Below, piece after piece: positions 22,791 through 29,819 of a DNA stretch of 29,819 nucleotides. Every line of letters starts with the position of its first letter. Position 1 is the first letter of the stretch. The stretch is from Deltaproteobacteria bacterium. GTDB taxonomy: Bacteria > Desulfobacterota > DSM-4660 > Desulfatiglandales > B25-G16. The stretch covers positions 1 to 29,819 of the forward strand of contig JAFDHR010000005.1 in the NCBI GenBank assembly GCA_019308645.1, written 5' to 3'. The notes beneath the pieces are model-generated. The model was not told the origin of the DNA. It worked only from the letters and a program-made list of their open reading frames with translations, and made no database searches. A program made the position numbers and the translations under genes.

Positions 22791-23258
22791 CTATTTCGCC
22801 TTCCGGTCAGATATTTTATCGAGTGGCTGTGTTCTGTAGAGAAGTCTTTGCTTCGCAATCAATGCGATTTTTTTCATGATCAAGAATCCAAATTGAAGAT
22901 CCTGATAACAGAGTGAAAGAATATCGTCTGCCCGAAACCGAAGCACTCTGGTTGGAGTTATTACCCTCGCGTCACTTAGATATTGCCGTGGCTCAATATC
23001 GATCAGTGATGAAAATCCTAGCGCAGCGCCATCAACCAGGGTCTCCAAACGGACTATTTCTCCCTCCATATTTTCCGTCTCAAGAGAAATGGCCCCGTGG
23101 AGAATAATGTAGAGATTATCAGCAGATCTTCTTCTCCTATTGAGGTATTCCCCTTTTTGATACTCTCTAAGATCCGCCATCTTTGCGAGTCTTTCAAGCA
23201 TTTCATCCGAAAAATCTTCAAAAAAATCAACAGATCTCAGGAGCTCCTTGTTAACCAT
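22791..23258 (-). CDS. Cyclic-nucleotide-binding-fold sensor protein, copy 2
   Basis: 155 aa, the same length and domain layout as copy 1 and evidently its tandem duplicate. Differences cluster around the ligand pocket (LGFSSLIDIEPRQYLSDARV) and in the early region (YQKGEYLNRRRRSAD), which has a more standard KGEYL turn. Again no DNA-binding domain follows. It is 16 bp downstream of the elbB-like gene and separated from copy 1 by 131 bp. The effector could be a pathway intermediate or a nucleotide; nothing in the sequence decides this. Confidence 0.85.
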   Translation of the reverse strand: MVNKELLRSVDFFEDFSDEMLERLAKMADLREYQKGEYLNRRRRSADNLYIILHGAISLETENMEGEIVRLETLVDGAALGFSSLIDIEPRQYLSDARVITPTRVLRFRADDILSLCYQDLQFGFLIMKKIALIAKQRLLYRTQPLDKISDRKAK

Positions 23259-23274
23259 GATCTTTTCCCCCTGC

Positions 23275-23934
23275 TCAAATCATTGAAAGGATATCTTTCA
23301 CAAGTTTTTCAATTCCTTTTGCTACGTCTTTTATTTCAGGTCCGAGCATATAGGCGGGGGTTGTTACAATCTTATTGTCACTATCAATATTTGTTTGGTC
23401 CACAGCACAAACGTTATGTGTCACGCCCAGTGCTTTCAAGGCACCGACTGTTTCTTCATGGTTTCCTACTGTGAGTGATGGCTTTCGGTCTTTCAAGGCC
23501 ATACCAATAGTTGCAGGCGCGATACAAAGACCACCTATGGGTTTACCCGCCGTAGCCATATCTTCAAGCAAATTCTTGACCTCCTGATTCACCGTTCCGT
23601 TTGGCCCTTTAAAGGCAAAATCACTCAAGTTTTTGGCAGCTCCAAATCCTCCAGGGATAATCAGAGCGTCGAGATCCTCTGCTTTTACATCACTCAGGTT
23701 CTTTATTTCGCCTCGCGCAATTCGGGCGGATTCTACCAGCACGTTTCGAGTCTCGTCCATTTCCTCTTGTGTGAGATGGTTGATCACATGGGCCTGTGGT
23801 ATATCAGGCGCCATGCAAACAATCTCCACCCCTTCTTGATTAAGGTAAAGTAAAGTCAATACAGCTTCGTGTATTTCAGAGCCATCGAAAACCCCGCACC
23901 CTGCTAACAATACACCTACTCGCTTTTTTTTCAT
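23275..23934 (-). CDS. elbB: ElbB-like class I glutamine amidotransferase-fold protein
   Basis: 219 aa. Typical ES1/ElbB features are LLAGCGVFDGSEIHEAVLTL at the start, IIPGGFGAAKNLSDFAF in the middle and the nucleophile elbow GGLCIAPATIG with its cysteine (about 138). E. coli ElbB is described as an isoprenoid-related protein with glyoxalase activity, so detoxification of reactive aldehydes is possible. Its stop region overlaps nothing downstream, but its start overlaps the upstream oxidoreductase end by four bases, placing it in the same operon. Why it lies here is not clear. Confidence 0.85.
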   Translation of the reverse strand: MKKKRVGVLLAGCGVFDGSEIHEAVLTLLYLNQEGVEIVCMAPDIPQAHVINHLTQEEMDETRNVLVESARIARGEIKNLSDVKAEDLDALIIPGGFGAAKNLSDFAFKGPNGTVNQEVKNLLEDMATAGKPIGGLCIAPATIGMALKDRKPSLTVGNHEETVGALKALGVTHNVCAVDQTNIDSDNKIVTTPAYMLGPEIKDVAKGIEKLVKDILSMI

Positions 23935-25925
23935 CTCTCTCCCTCCTTATGTTTTTTAATAAGCTGATTGTTCACCAATTCCGCAATATCAAAGGCCTTT
24001 TGTTCCTCCGTATATTTCTTGAGGCCATCGGTCATCATCAGGAGACAAAAGGGACAAGCGGTGGCGATCTTTACTGCACCGGTATCTAAAGCCTCCTTAG
24101 CCCTTGTTTGATTTATTCTGGTGCCTTCTTCTTCGGCCCAGTAATTACCACCACCCCCTCCACAGCAAAAGCTCTCCTTACGGTTCCTCCGCATTTCAAC
24201 GAGTCGGCCTACCGATGAAACCACCCTTCTAGGTTCTGAAAAGATGTCATTGCGCCTCCCGAGGTAACAAGGGTCATGATAACAAATTGTGAGCTCACTC
24301 TGCTTTACCGCTATTTTCCCTGAGTCTATCAAATCTTTTATGAACACTGGGTGTGGAATAACTGTATATGACCCACCCAATGAAGGATAGTGGCGCGTGA
24401 AGCTGTTGTAGCAATGGGGGCACATTGTAATAATCTTTTCAACACCTAGCGATCCAAAGTCTTCGATATTTTGCTGAGCAATTTCAGTAAACAAGAATTC
24501 ATTTCCCATCTGTTTTGCCGGATCACCTGTACAGCGGCTCTCCTCCAAAATGCCATATGAGACCCCGGCTGTATCAAGTATGTTCACCATTGCCCTGGCA
24601 ATCGCCTGGCCCCTTTCTTCATACCTAGTGGAGCAACCTACCCAGAGGAGATACTCTGTTCTGTTTTTCTCAAAACGAGGGACATCCATATCCTTCTGCC
24701 AGTCATTGGGCCCAAATCCGGTACCGAAAAACGGATGTTGTCTATTCTCAAGACTCCGGTGCGCCTGCCCCATGACCTCGGGTATTTCAGAGCGTTCCAT
24801 AAGCAGGTTTTGTCTCATCCTCATGATTGCCTTTGGCTGGTTCACACAGACAGGGCAGGCCTCCATACAGGCAGTACAGGTTGTACAGCTATAAATTGCG
24901 TTACTGGTTATCGAATCAAGAAGGGATTCGTCTTCCATTTTGTCCTGTGCCAAGAATTCTGAAAGAGTAACCATGACGGCCTTCGGAGACAGACTCTTTC
25001 CTGTCAGTGCTGCAGGGCAGACCTCATGGCATCTTCCACACCATAAACAAGTTGCAAAATCAAGCAGCCTTTTTCGGCTGAAGTCCAGAAGTTTGCTGGC
25101 TCCAAGGCTCGGAAGTTCATCTCCCTCTTCGTTTTCCTCTTCAAAGGCATCAAAATCAATGACTCCCATTTTGGGCCCTGGGACCGGCACGGAAAGGCCG
25201 GTGTTGATTGGAGCTAGTACCAAATGGACCAGGGGAGAATAAGGAATATAGGCGATCAATGCCAACGCGATGAGGCCATGCAACCACCATAGAAACGGAT
25301 AGACTGCCAGGATATTTCCACTATTACCAAAAAAGGTTGACAACCAATTGCCCACAAGAGAGCCTGCATCAGATCCATTGTACGCAATCCGTAGTGCCTC
25401 GAGAAAGAATCCCGTTATCAGGATAAAAAGAATAGCTATTTCGATGAGAACAAACCCTGGCCTTGATTTGAAAAAGGATAGCCTCTCTGGAGGAAAGAGT
25501 CTCCTGACCAAGAGAAAAAGAACGCCGCCCAGAGCGGCCAGTCCTGCAATATCAAGCGCAAATCCCATGAACCAGCGATTGAAGCCCCCTTTAAAAACCG
25601 GTACCCCGAAGACCACATTCAACAGGACCATAATCGTTCCTGCCAATAGGCAGGCCATTCCCCACATCAAGGAGCCATGTGCAATCCCGGTGGGTATTTT
25701 CTTGTATATGCGGGTTCCCAATATTCCTCTGGTGATAAATTGCCTGATATAGAGTGGCCCAATTCTTAAAGCAGAGAAACGAAGGCTGAAGGTAACCCTT
25801 TCTTTTCCCTGTTTAACGCGTTTCCAGTGGCGATAAATCCCATATGCAAATATAGCAAAAACCGGGGCAGCCAACACGTCGATCAGGAATCCGTAGCTTA
25901 TGCCCCAATAAGGAACCCGTTCCAT
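23931..25925 (-). CDS. Membrane FeS oxidoreductase, ETF:(mena)quinone oxidoreductase type (CCG-domain)
   Basis: 664 aa. The N-terminal 240 residues hold about six membrane helices with histidines able to bind haem b (HGSLMWGM, WWLHGLIAL), like NarI. Next come two [4Fe-4S] motifs, CLWCGRCHEVCP and CTTCTACMEACP, then two CCG domains: CSTRYEERG...CPHCYNSF and CYHDPCYLGRR...CCGGGGGNYW...CPFCLLMM. This layout is that of the membrane oxidoreductases found beside etfBA in sulfate reducers and syntrophs, which pass electrons from ETF to menaquinone. It is three bases downstream of etfA. Here it would drain electrons from the acyl-CoA dehydrogenase step. Confidence 0.9.
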   Translation of the reverse strand: MERVPYWGISYGFLIDVLAAPVFAIFAYGIYRHWKRVKQGKERVTFSLRFSALRIGPLYIRQFITRGILGTRIYKKIPTGIAHGSLMWGMACLLAGTIMVLLNVVFGVPVFKGGFNRWFMGFALDIAGLAALGGVLFLLVRRLFPPERLSFFKSRPGFVLIEIAILFILITGFFLEALRIAYNGSDAGSLVGNWLSTFFGNSGNILAVYPFLWWLHGLIALALIAYIPYSPLVHLVLAPINTGLSVPVPGPKMGVIDFDAFEEENEEGDELPSLGASKLLDFSRKRLLDFATCLWCGRCHEVCPAALTGKSLSPKAVMVTLSEFLAQDKMEDESLLDSITSNAIYSCTTCTACMEACPVCVNQPKAIMRMRQNLLMERSEIPEVMGQAHRSLENRQHPFFGTGFGPNDWQKDMDVPRFEKNRTEYLLWVGCSTRYEERGQAIARAMVNILDTAGVSYGILEESRCTGDPAKQMGNEFLFTEIAQQNIEDFGSLGVEKIITMCPHCYNSFTRHYPSLGGSYTVIPHPVFIKDLIDSGKIAVKQSELTICYHDPCYLGRRNDIFSEPRRVVSSVGRLVEMRRNRKESFCCGGGGGNYWAEEEGTRINQTRAKEALDTGAVKIATACPFCLLMMTDGLKKYTEEQKAFDIAELVNNQLIKKHKEGER

Positions 25926-25928
25926 TTA

Positions 25929-26816
25929 TCAGGCCTCCTCTTTCAACGCATCAATTAACGCGGGTACCGCCTTTTTATAGTCGCTCACAATACCAAAGCG
26001 CGCTCGATTAAAAATATTCGCCTCTTCGTCCTTGTTGATGGCGACGACGCATTTGGCATTTGCAATACCTGCCAGGTGTTGACTCGCTCCTGAGACACCG
26101 ACTGCAAAATAGACGCTTGGAGCAACTATCTTCCCTGTCTGTCCTATCTGGGTAGTTGGCGGCATCCAGCCTTCATCCACAGCCCCTCTTGAAGCCCCTA
26201 CTGCTCCGTTCAGCAAACCGGCCATCTCTTCCAGCAGGCTAAAATTTTCTGCGTTACCAATACCCCTGCCCCCGGTGACAATGATCTCAGCGTCTTCCAG
26301 TGGGATACCCTCGTGCTCCTCTTCCTTTTCCTCCAACAGTTTGACTCTCTCTACACAATTGGGCAATTCAGTTGTTTCTGCCGTACCTTGGAGTTCTGCT
26401 CTTTCGAAATATTTTCGCCGGATAGTCAAGATTACGGGCTTGCTCTCTATCTTATAACGAGCAAGTGCCTTAGAGCCGTAGAGAGGCCTTTCAACGATCA
26501 AATCAGGTGTCAAGGCGGTCACCTCCGTTATAAGGGGGGCGGAAAGCCGAACAGCCAGAGGCCCCGCAAGACCTGTACCAACGGTAGTTGCGCTCATCAG
26601 AATTACTTCGTACCCCTCCTTTTCAATCAATGATGCAATGTTTGCAACTAGATTTGCGCCTATTGTTTCAGGGGTCCTATATGCCTTTCCGTATGTTCCT
26701 TGAAGGCTTCCCTCTCCCAGAGCAACGACATCAGGCCTATCACAGAATACTTTGCTCACAGTGACCAGTTCTCCGAGTCTGAGCGGTTCTATGACTTCAA
26801 TAATGAGCGTTTTCAT
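25929..26816 (-). CDS. etfA: Electron transfer flavoprotein alpha subunit
   Basis: 295 aa, slightly short of the usual 310-330. FAD-binding C-terminal half is clear: IIVTGGRGIGNAENF (about 184-198), LLNGAVGASRGAVDEGW, QIGQTGKIVAPSVYFAVGVSGASQH and CVVAINKDEEANIF. It forms a heterodimer with EtfB and carries electrons from the BbsG-like dehydrogenase to the membrane oxidoreductase. The start overlaps the etfB stop by four bases (ATGA). Confidence 0.95.
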   Translation of the reverse strand: MKTLIIEVIEPLRLGELVTVSKVFCDRPDVVALGEGSLQGTYGKAYRTPETIGANLVANIASLIEKEGYEVILMSATTVGTGLAGPLAVRLSAPLITEVTALTPDLIVERPLYGSKALARYKIESKPVILTIRRKYFERAELQGTAETTELPNCVERVKLLEEKEEEHEGIPLEDAEIIVTGGRGIGNAENFSLLEEMAGLLNGAVGASRGAVDEGWMPPTTQIGQTGKIVAPSVYFAVGVSGASQHLAGIANAKCVVAINKDEEANIFNRARFGIVSDYKKAVPALIDALKEEA

Positions 26817-27568
26817 AGGTATCGTTCCTCCTTAAGCTTTTTCAACAGCATCTTTGCCGTTTCAGCCATATCATCGACAGGAATGAGTTCACAAACCGAT
26901 TCCATTTTCGGAATTTCTACAGATATCTCCGAAATTCCCATCTTTTCTGCGGTGACTTCAGGCAACTTATCAACAGGCTTCTTTTTGGCCGCAAAAATCG
27001 CACGAACTGCCGGAATCCTCGGGACATTTTCAGGGATACTGGTTATCGAGAGTACCGCTTTGCCGCTAAATTGCATTTCTCGCCTCCCCGTCTCGGTAAT
27101 CTGCGTTACCCTCCACGTCCCGTCTTGACTTTCCACATGAGAGACCTGCGGGATAAAGGGATAATCCAGCATACCGGCCAATATCCCCGGCACGACTCCT
27201 CTATCCATGTCTGCAGACTGGCGGCCTGCCAGGACAAGATCAACCTCTCCTTGCTTTTCAAGGGCATGCTTCAAATTAGCAGCAATAATGAAAGGATCGT
27301 CTGACTGTCCTTCGACAAGGACAAGTTTGTCACCACCCATAGCAATGGACTTCCTCAAAAACTGTATATCATCCTTAAGGCCGTACGATATTACTGTCAG
27401 GGAAGCAGAGTATTTCTCCTTTAGCTGGACCCCCACTTCTATGGCATTTTCATCATAAAGTCCGATCATTCTAGTATATCTTGGATGCGCCCGGTTATTT
27501 ACCAACTCAAAGTCCGCAGAAGGGACCTCATAGTCGGGTACCACCTTTGCCAGTACCGCAATATGCAT
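26813..27568 (-). CDS. etfB: Electron transfer flavoprotein beta subunit
   Basis: 251 aa, typical length. Features include IAVLAKVVPDYE at the start, LYDENAIEVGVQLKEKY (about 37-53), LVLAGRQSADMDRGVVPGILA, and the signature near AVLSITSIPENVPRIP. A GGAGGG ribosome site lies 6 bases from the ATG. It lies about 80 bp downstream of the hydratase gene and upstream of etfA in the same operon. Confidence 0.95.
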   Translation of the reverse strand: MHIAVLAKVVPDYEVPSADFELVNNRAHPRYTRMIGLYDENAIEVGVQLKEKYSASLTVISYGLKDDIQFLRKSIAMGGDKLVLVEGQSDDPFIIAANLKHALEKQGEVDLVLAGRQSADMDRGVVPGILAGMLDYPFIPQVSHVESQDGTWRVTQITETGRREMQFSGKAVLSITSIPENVPRIPAVRAIFAAKKKPVDKLPEVTAEKMGISEISVEIPKMESVCELIPVDDMAETAKMLLKKLKEERYL

Positions 27569-27648
27569 TTTTCACCCTCCTAACAAAATTTCCGTGTGTA
27601 TTCGGGGCACGATTTTAATAAATAATTAGCAAGAGCTCTGGTCATTTG

Positions 27649-28419
27649 TTACTTGCCTTTATACTTTGGTGCTCTCTTTTCAGAAAAAGCGGTAAAACCC
27701 TCTTTCCGGTCTTCTGTATCCCGTAATATTCCCCAAAGCAAATGGCCAAATGCAATCCCATGGTCCAGAGGCATATCCATGCCCATAACTGCAGCCTGCT
27801 TGGCAGCCTTCACGCTAAGTGGTGCATTGTTTGCTATTCTTTCCGCATACTTCCTGGCCAAAGCATTAAGCTCGTTGGGCTCCACCACGTCACTTACCAA
27901 CCCCACCCTATAGGCTTCCTGTGCATCAATAAGCTCTCCGGTCAAAAGCATCTTCATGGCCACTGCCTGCGGGATTGCCCGTGGGAGACACTGGGTTCCA
28001 TTGAGCCCAGCGAGACTAGCCACCTTCACCTCTGTCAGTCCGAATTTTGCATTTGAGCTACAAATTCTCAGATCACATGCAAGGGCCATTTCCAAACCGC
28101 CGCCGACGGCGTATCCGTTAATGGCAGCGATAATGGGTTTCCACATTTTCATGTGGGGAATAATAGGCAGGCCGTCTCTGAGATAGATAGCAGCCATGCA
28201 TTCCTTGGGAGGAGGAGTCTTTTTCATATCCGTTCCCGTGCAAAAGGATTTTTCACCAGCTCCGGTTAGGACTGATACCCAGATGTCGGGATCGTTTCTT
28301 ACTTCTTCCCATATCTCCGCCAAACGTACAACAGACTCGGGATCCAGGGCATTCATGGCCTCAGGACGATTCAACGTGATATAGGCCACATGGCCTTCTT
28401 TCTCGAATTCAACTCCCAT
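27649..28419 (-). CDS. Enoyl-CoA hydratase/crotonase-family enzyme, BbsH-like
   Basis: 256 aa. Crotonase oxyanion-hole motif INGYAVGGGLEMALACDLRI (about 100-119) and second site FGLTEVKVASLAG (about 126-138) keep both expected acidic residues (Glu in GGGLE and in TEV), so hydratase chemistry is likely. In benzylsuccinate beta-oxidation the equivalent step is hydration of phenylitaconyl-CoA by BbsH. The gene directly follows the acyl-CoA dehydrogenase (30 bp gap, AGGAGG ribosome site) as in bbsG-bbsH. Assignment to that substrate rests on context; a general hydratase would look the same. Confidence 0.88.
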   Translation of the reverse strand: MGVEFEKEGHVAYITLNRPEAMNALDPESVVRLAEIWEEVRNDPDIWVSVLTGAGEKSFCTGTDMKKTPPPKECMAAIYLRDGLPIIPHMKMWKPIIAAINGYAVGGGLEMALACDLRICSSNAKFGLTEVKVASLAGLNGTQCLPRAIPQAVAMKMLLTGELIDAQEAYRVGLVSDVVEPNELNALARKYAERIANNAPLSVKAAKQAAVMGMDMPLDHGIAFGHLLWGILRDTEDRKEGFTAFSEKRAPKYKGK

Positions 28420-28449
28420 TTTATCCTCCTATAGCTAAGTCTCTTATTA

Positions 28450-29703
28450 TTAAGCAATTGTTGCCAGATTTTCATCGTCATCCGTAGCCACAATAAATGG
28501 ATTATAAACCTTCTTTTCCCTGAGTATCTGCCGGGCAACCAGCCATCTGTGAATTTCAGAAGGCCCTTCCAATATCCTCCATATCCTAACCATACGTGCT
28601 ACATACTCAATTCCAAGTTCGTGAGATACTCCGAGCCCGCCATGAATCTGTATCGCCCGGTCAGCAACACGCGTCAGCATTTCTGTCGCAGCGACTTTTA
28701 CCGAAGCCCCTTCAACACGGAGGTCCTTGTACCCCTGATCAGATTTCCAGGCTGCATAGTAAAGCATCCACCGGGTAGACTCTAATTCTATCGTGGAATC
28801 GGCTATCCAATTCTGAATTGTTCCCCGTGATGCCAAAGGTTTCCCGAAAGTAATCCGATTATTGGCCTGATCGATCATCATCTGGATCAATCGTTCGGCC
28901 ATCCCCGTACAGTGCGCGGCCAGCTCAATCCTTCGGACTCCAAAGCGATTTTGTAATGGGATAAAAGCCTTTCCCACTTCCCCAAGAACCGCATCATCCC
29001 CGACTTCCACATCTTCCAAAATGAGATCCCACGTGGGCATAGCTCCAATAACCGGAATCTCTCTGCCAATTCTTACCCCAGGTTGATCCCTGTCAATGAG
29101 AAATGCGGTAAATCTATTTTTGGAAGGCGCTTCAGGGTCGGTGACAGCAATAAGAATAAAAAAGACATTGGGATAATCACATTTGCTTATGAATGTTTTC
29201 GTACCGTTGATAATCCACTTATCGCCTTTTTTTACAGCCCTTGTTTTCAGCCCGCTCACATCTGATCCAGCGCCCGGTTCGGTGCATGCCATTGCCGAAT
29301 CAATTTCGCCGTTACAGTAAGGAATAAAATATTTCTCTCTCTGCTTTTCACTGCAACATTCATTTAAATAGTAGAGATTTGGTGCATCCGGAGGCAGGGT
29401 AAAACCATGATGTGAAAAGCCAACCAAGCACTTGGACATCTCTTCTACAACCAGGGTTTTGGCCAGCATACCAAGCCCCTGCCCTCCAAATTTCTCTTCA
29501 ACCTCAAGTCCCCAAAAACCCAAGTCCCTGGATTTTTGCATGAGTCTCTGATGGTCCTCTTCCGGGATGAGAGGCCCTGGCTCGGTCCATAGTGACAATT
29601 CGCGCTCAAGGAGAACTTTTTCAAGTGGCATCATCTCTCTTTTTACAAACTCTCTCATTGCTTCTTTGAGCATCATATATTCTTCAGGTATGCTGAAATC
29701 CAT
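28450..29703 (-). CDS. Acyl-CoA dehydrogenase, BbsG-like (benzylsuccinyl-CoA dehydrogenase candidate)
   Basis: 417 aa. Standard fold signatures are AMACTEPGAGSDVSGLKT (about 136-153), KWIINGTKTFIS and, near the end, QIHGGLGVS and ILEGPSEIHRWLVARQIL, where the Glu of LEGPSE is the expected catalytic base. The start MDFSIPEEYMMLKEAM has a GGGAGG ribosome site. In the known pathway BbsG oxidises (R)-2-benzylsuccinyl-CoA to phenylitaconyl-CoA with ETF as acceptor. Position between a CoA-transferase end and a hydratase, with etfBA downstream, fits. Sequence alone cannot exclude another branched-chain or dicarboxyl-CoA substrate. Confidence 0.9.
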   Translation of the reverse strand: MDFSIPEEYMMLKEAMREFVKREMMPLEKVLLERELSLWTEPGPLIPEEDHQRLMQKSRDLGFWGLEVEEKFGGQGLGMLAKTLVVEEMSKCLVGFSHHGFTLPPDAPNLYYLNECCSEKQREKYFIPYCNGEIDSAMACTEPGAGSDVSGLKTRAVKKGDKWIINGTKTFISKCDYPNVFFILIAVTDPEAPSKNRFTAFLIDRDQPGVRIGREIPVIGAMPTWDLILEDVEVGDDAVLGEVGKAFIPLQNRFGVRRIELAAHCTGMAERLIQMMIDQANNRITFGKPLASRGTIQNWIADSTIELESTRWMLYYAAWKSDQGYKDLRVEGASVKVAATEMLTRVADRAIQIHGGLGVSHELGIEYVARMVRIWRILEGPSEIHRWLVARQILREKKVYNPFIVATDDDENLATIA

Positions 29704-29780
29704 ATTGGTCCTCCCGTTATTCAGATAAATATTCTTGTGTTATTGAGGGCTTCTCAACCAAGTGTCAAATTTGCCTGGCA

Positions 29781-29819
29781 TCAGACCAGCACCTCTTCAG
29801 CAATAAGCTGATCAACTTC
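29781..29819 (-). CDS. C-terminal 12 residues of an upstream protein, probably a CaiB/BaiF-type CoA-transferase (BbsE/F-like)
   Basis: The window edge shows in-frame EVDQLIAEEVLV then a TGA stop. Family III CoA-transferases often end in (D/E)EIDxLIAEGVL-like sequence, and the bbs operon places BbsE/BbsF (succinyl-CoA:benzylsuccinate CoA-transferase) before bbsG. Twelve residues are too few to be sure. The 77-bp gap to the dehydrogenase start holds nothing else evident. Confidence 0.4.
   Translation of the reverse strand, partial: EVDQLIAEEVLV

Noticed and set aside
1..29819. CRISPR arrays, tRNA, rRNA, prophage or complete insertion sequences
   Set aside because: No regularly spaced repeats, no cloverleaf-like or rRNA-like segments and no intact transposase were seen when reading both strands; small RNAs cannot be excluded by eye.

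Overview
The window most likely comes from a strictly anaerobic, aromatic-hydrocarbon-degrading bacterium of the Desulfobacterota (deltaproteobacterial sulfate-reducer or syntroph) type. This rests on gene content: a complete fumarate-adding glycyl radical enzyme (benzylsuccinate synthase type), an ETF plus membrane FeS ETF:quinone oxidoreductase, DUF4125, and a Bacteroides/Wolinella-type succinate dehydrogenase cytochrome b. Species cannot be told from the sequence. Almost everything is on the minus strand, so genes are transcribed from high to low coordinates.

Region A (about 1-10330, minus): a bss-type operon read as activase bssD (9316-10329), small subunit bssC, catalytic bssA, small subunit bssB, MoxR-type AAA+ ATPase bssE, a CbbO/NorD-like VWA protein, a DUF4125 protein, a PNPOx-like flavoprotein, a 58-aa Cys protein, a MoaD/ThiS-like protein, a 174-aa CxxCxxC protein, a ThiF/MoeB-type E1 enzyme, and the 5' end of sdhC. 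BssA keeps Cys490 and Gly826 at the 336-residue spacing of the Thauera enzyme. It also keeps the fumarate and toluene pocket residues I recall from the published structure, so toluene or a close methyl-arene is the likely substrate. Stem-loops lie in the bssA-bssB and bssB-bssE gaps and after the VWA gene. Succinate dehydrogenase at the end of the run would regenerate fumarate, the co-substrate.

Region B (10330-12620): a divergent control region with recognisable sigma70-like promoters, a plus-strand regulator made of two fused TetR units, and two gene remnants: a frameshifted IS66-type transposase tail and an MmgE/PrpD gene with a large in-frame internal deletion.

Region C (12618-19243, minus): an iron-sulfur flavoprotein, an extended SDR, a DUF4037 protein, a DUF4258 toxin fused in frame to a YgiT/MqsA-type zinc-finger antitoxin, and a DctPQM TRAP transporter.

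Region D (19342-29819, minus): the beta-oxidation half of the pathway. It reads CoA-transferase tail, BbsG-like acyl-CoA dehydrogenase, BbsH-like hydratase, EtfB, EtfA, membrane FeS oxidoreductase, ElbB-like protein, then tightly linked signalling genes: two paralogous cyclic-nucleotide-binding-fold proteins, a GAF/HATPase sensor whose H-box histidine appears to be replaced, and two receiver proteins without output domains. Together the genes can activate an arene by fumarate addition, oxidise the CoA ester, pass electrons through ETF to the quinone pool, and probably sense pathway state.
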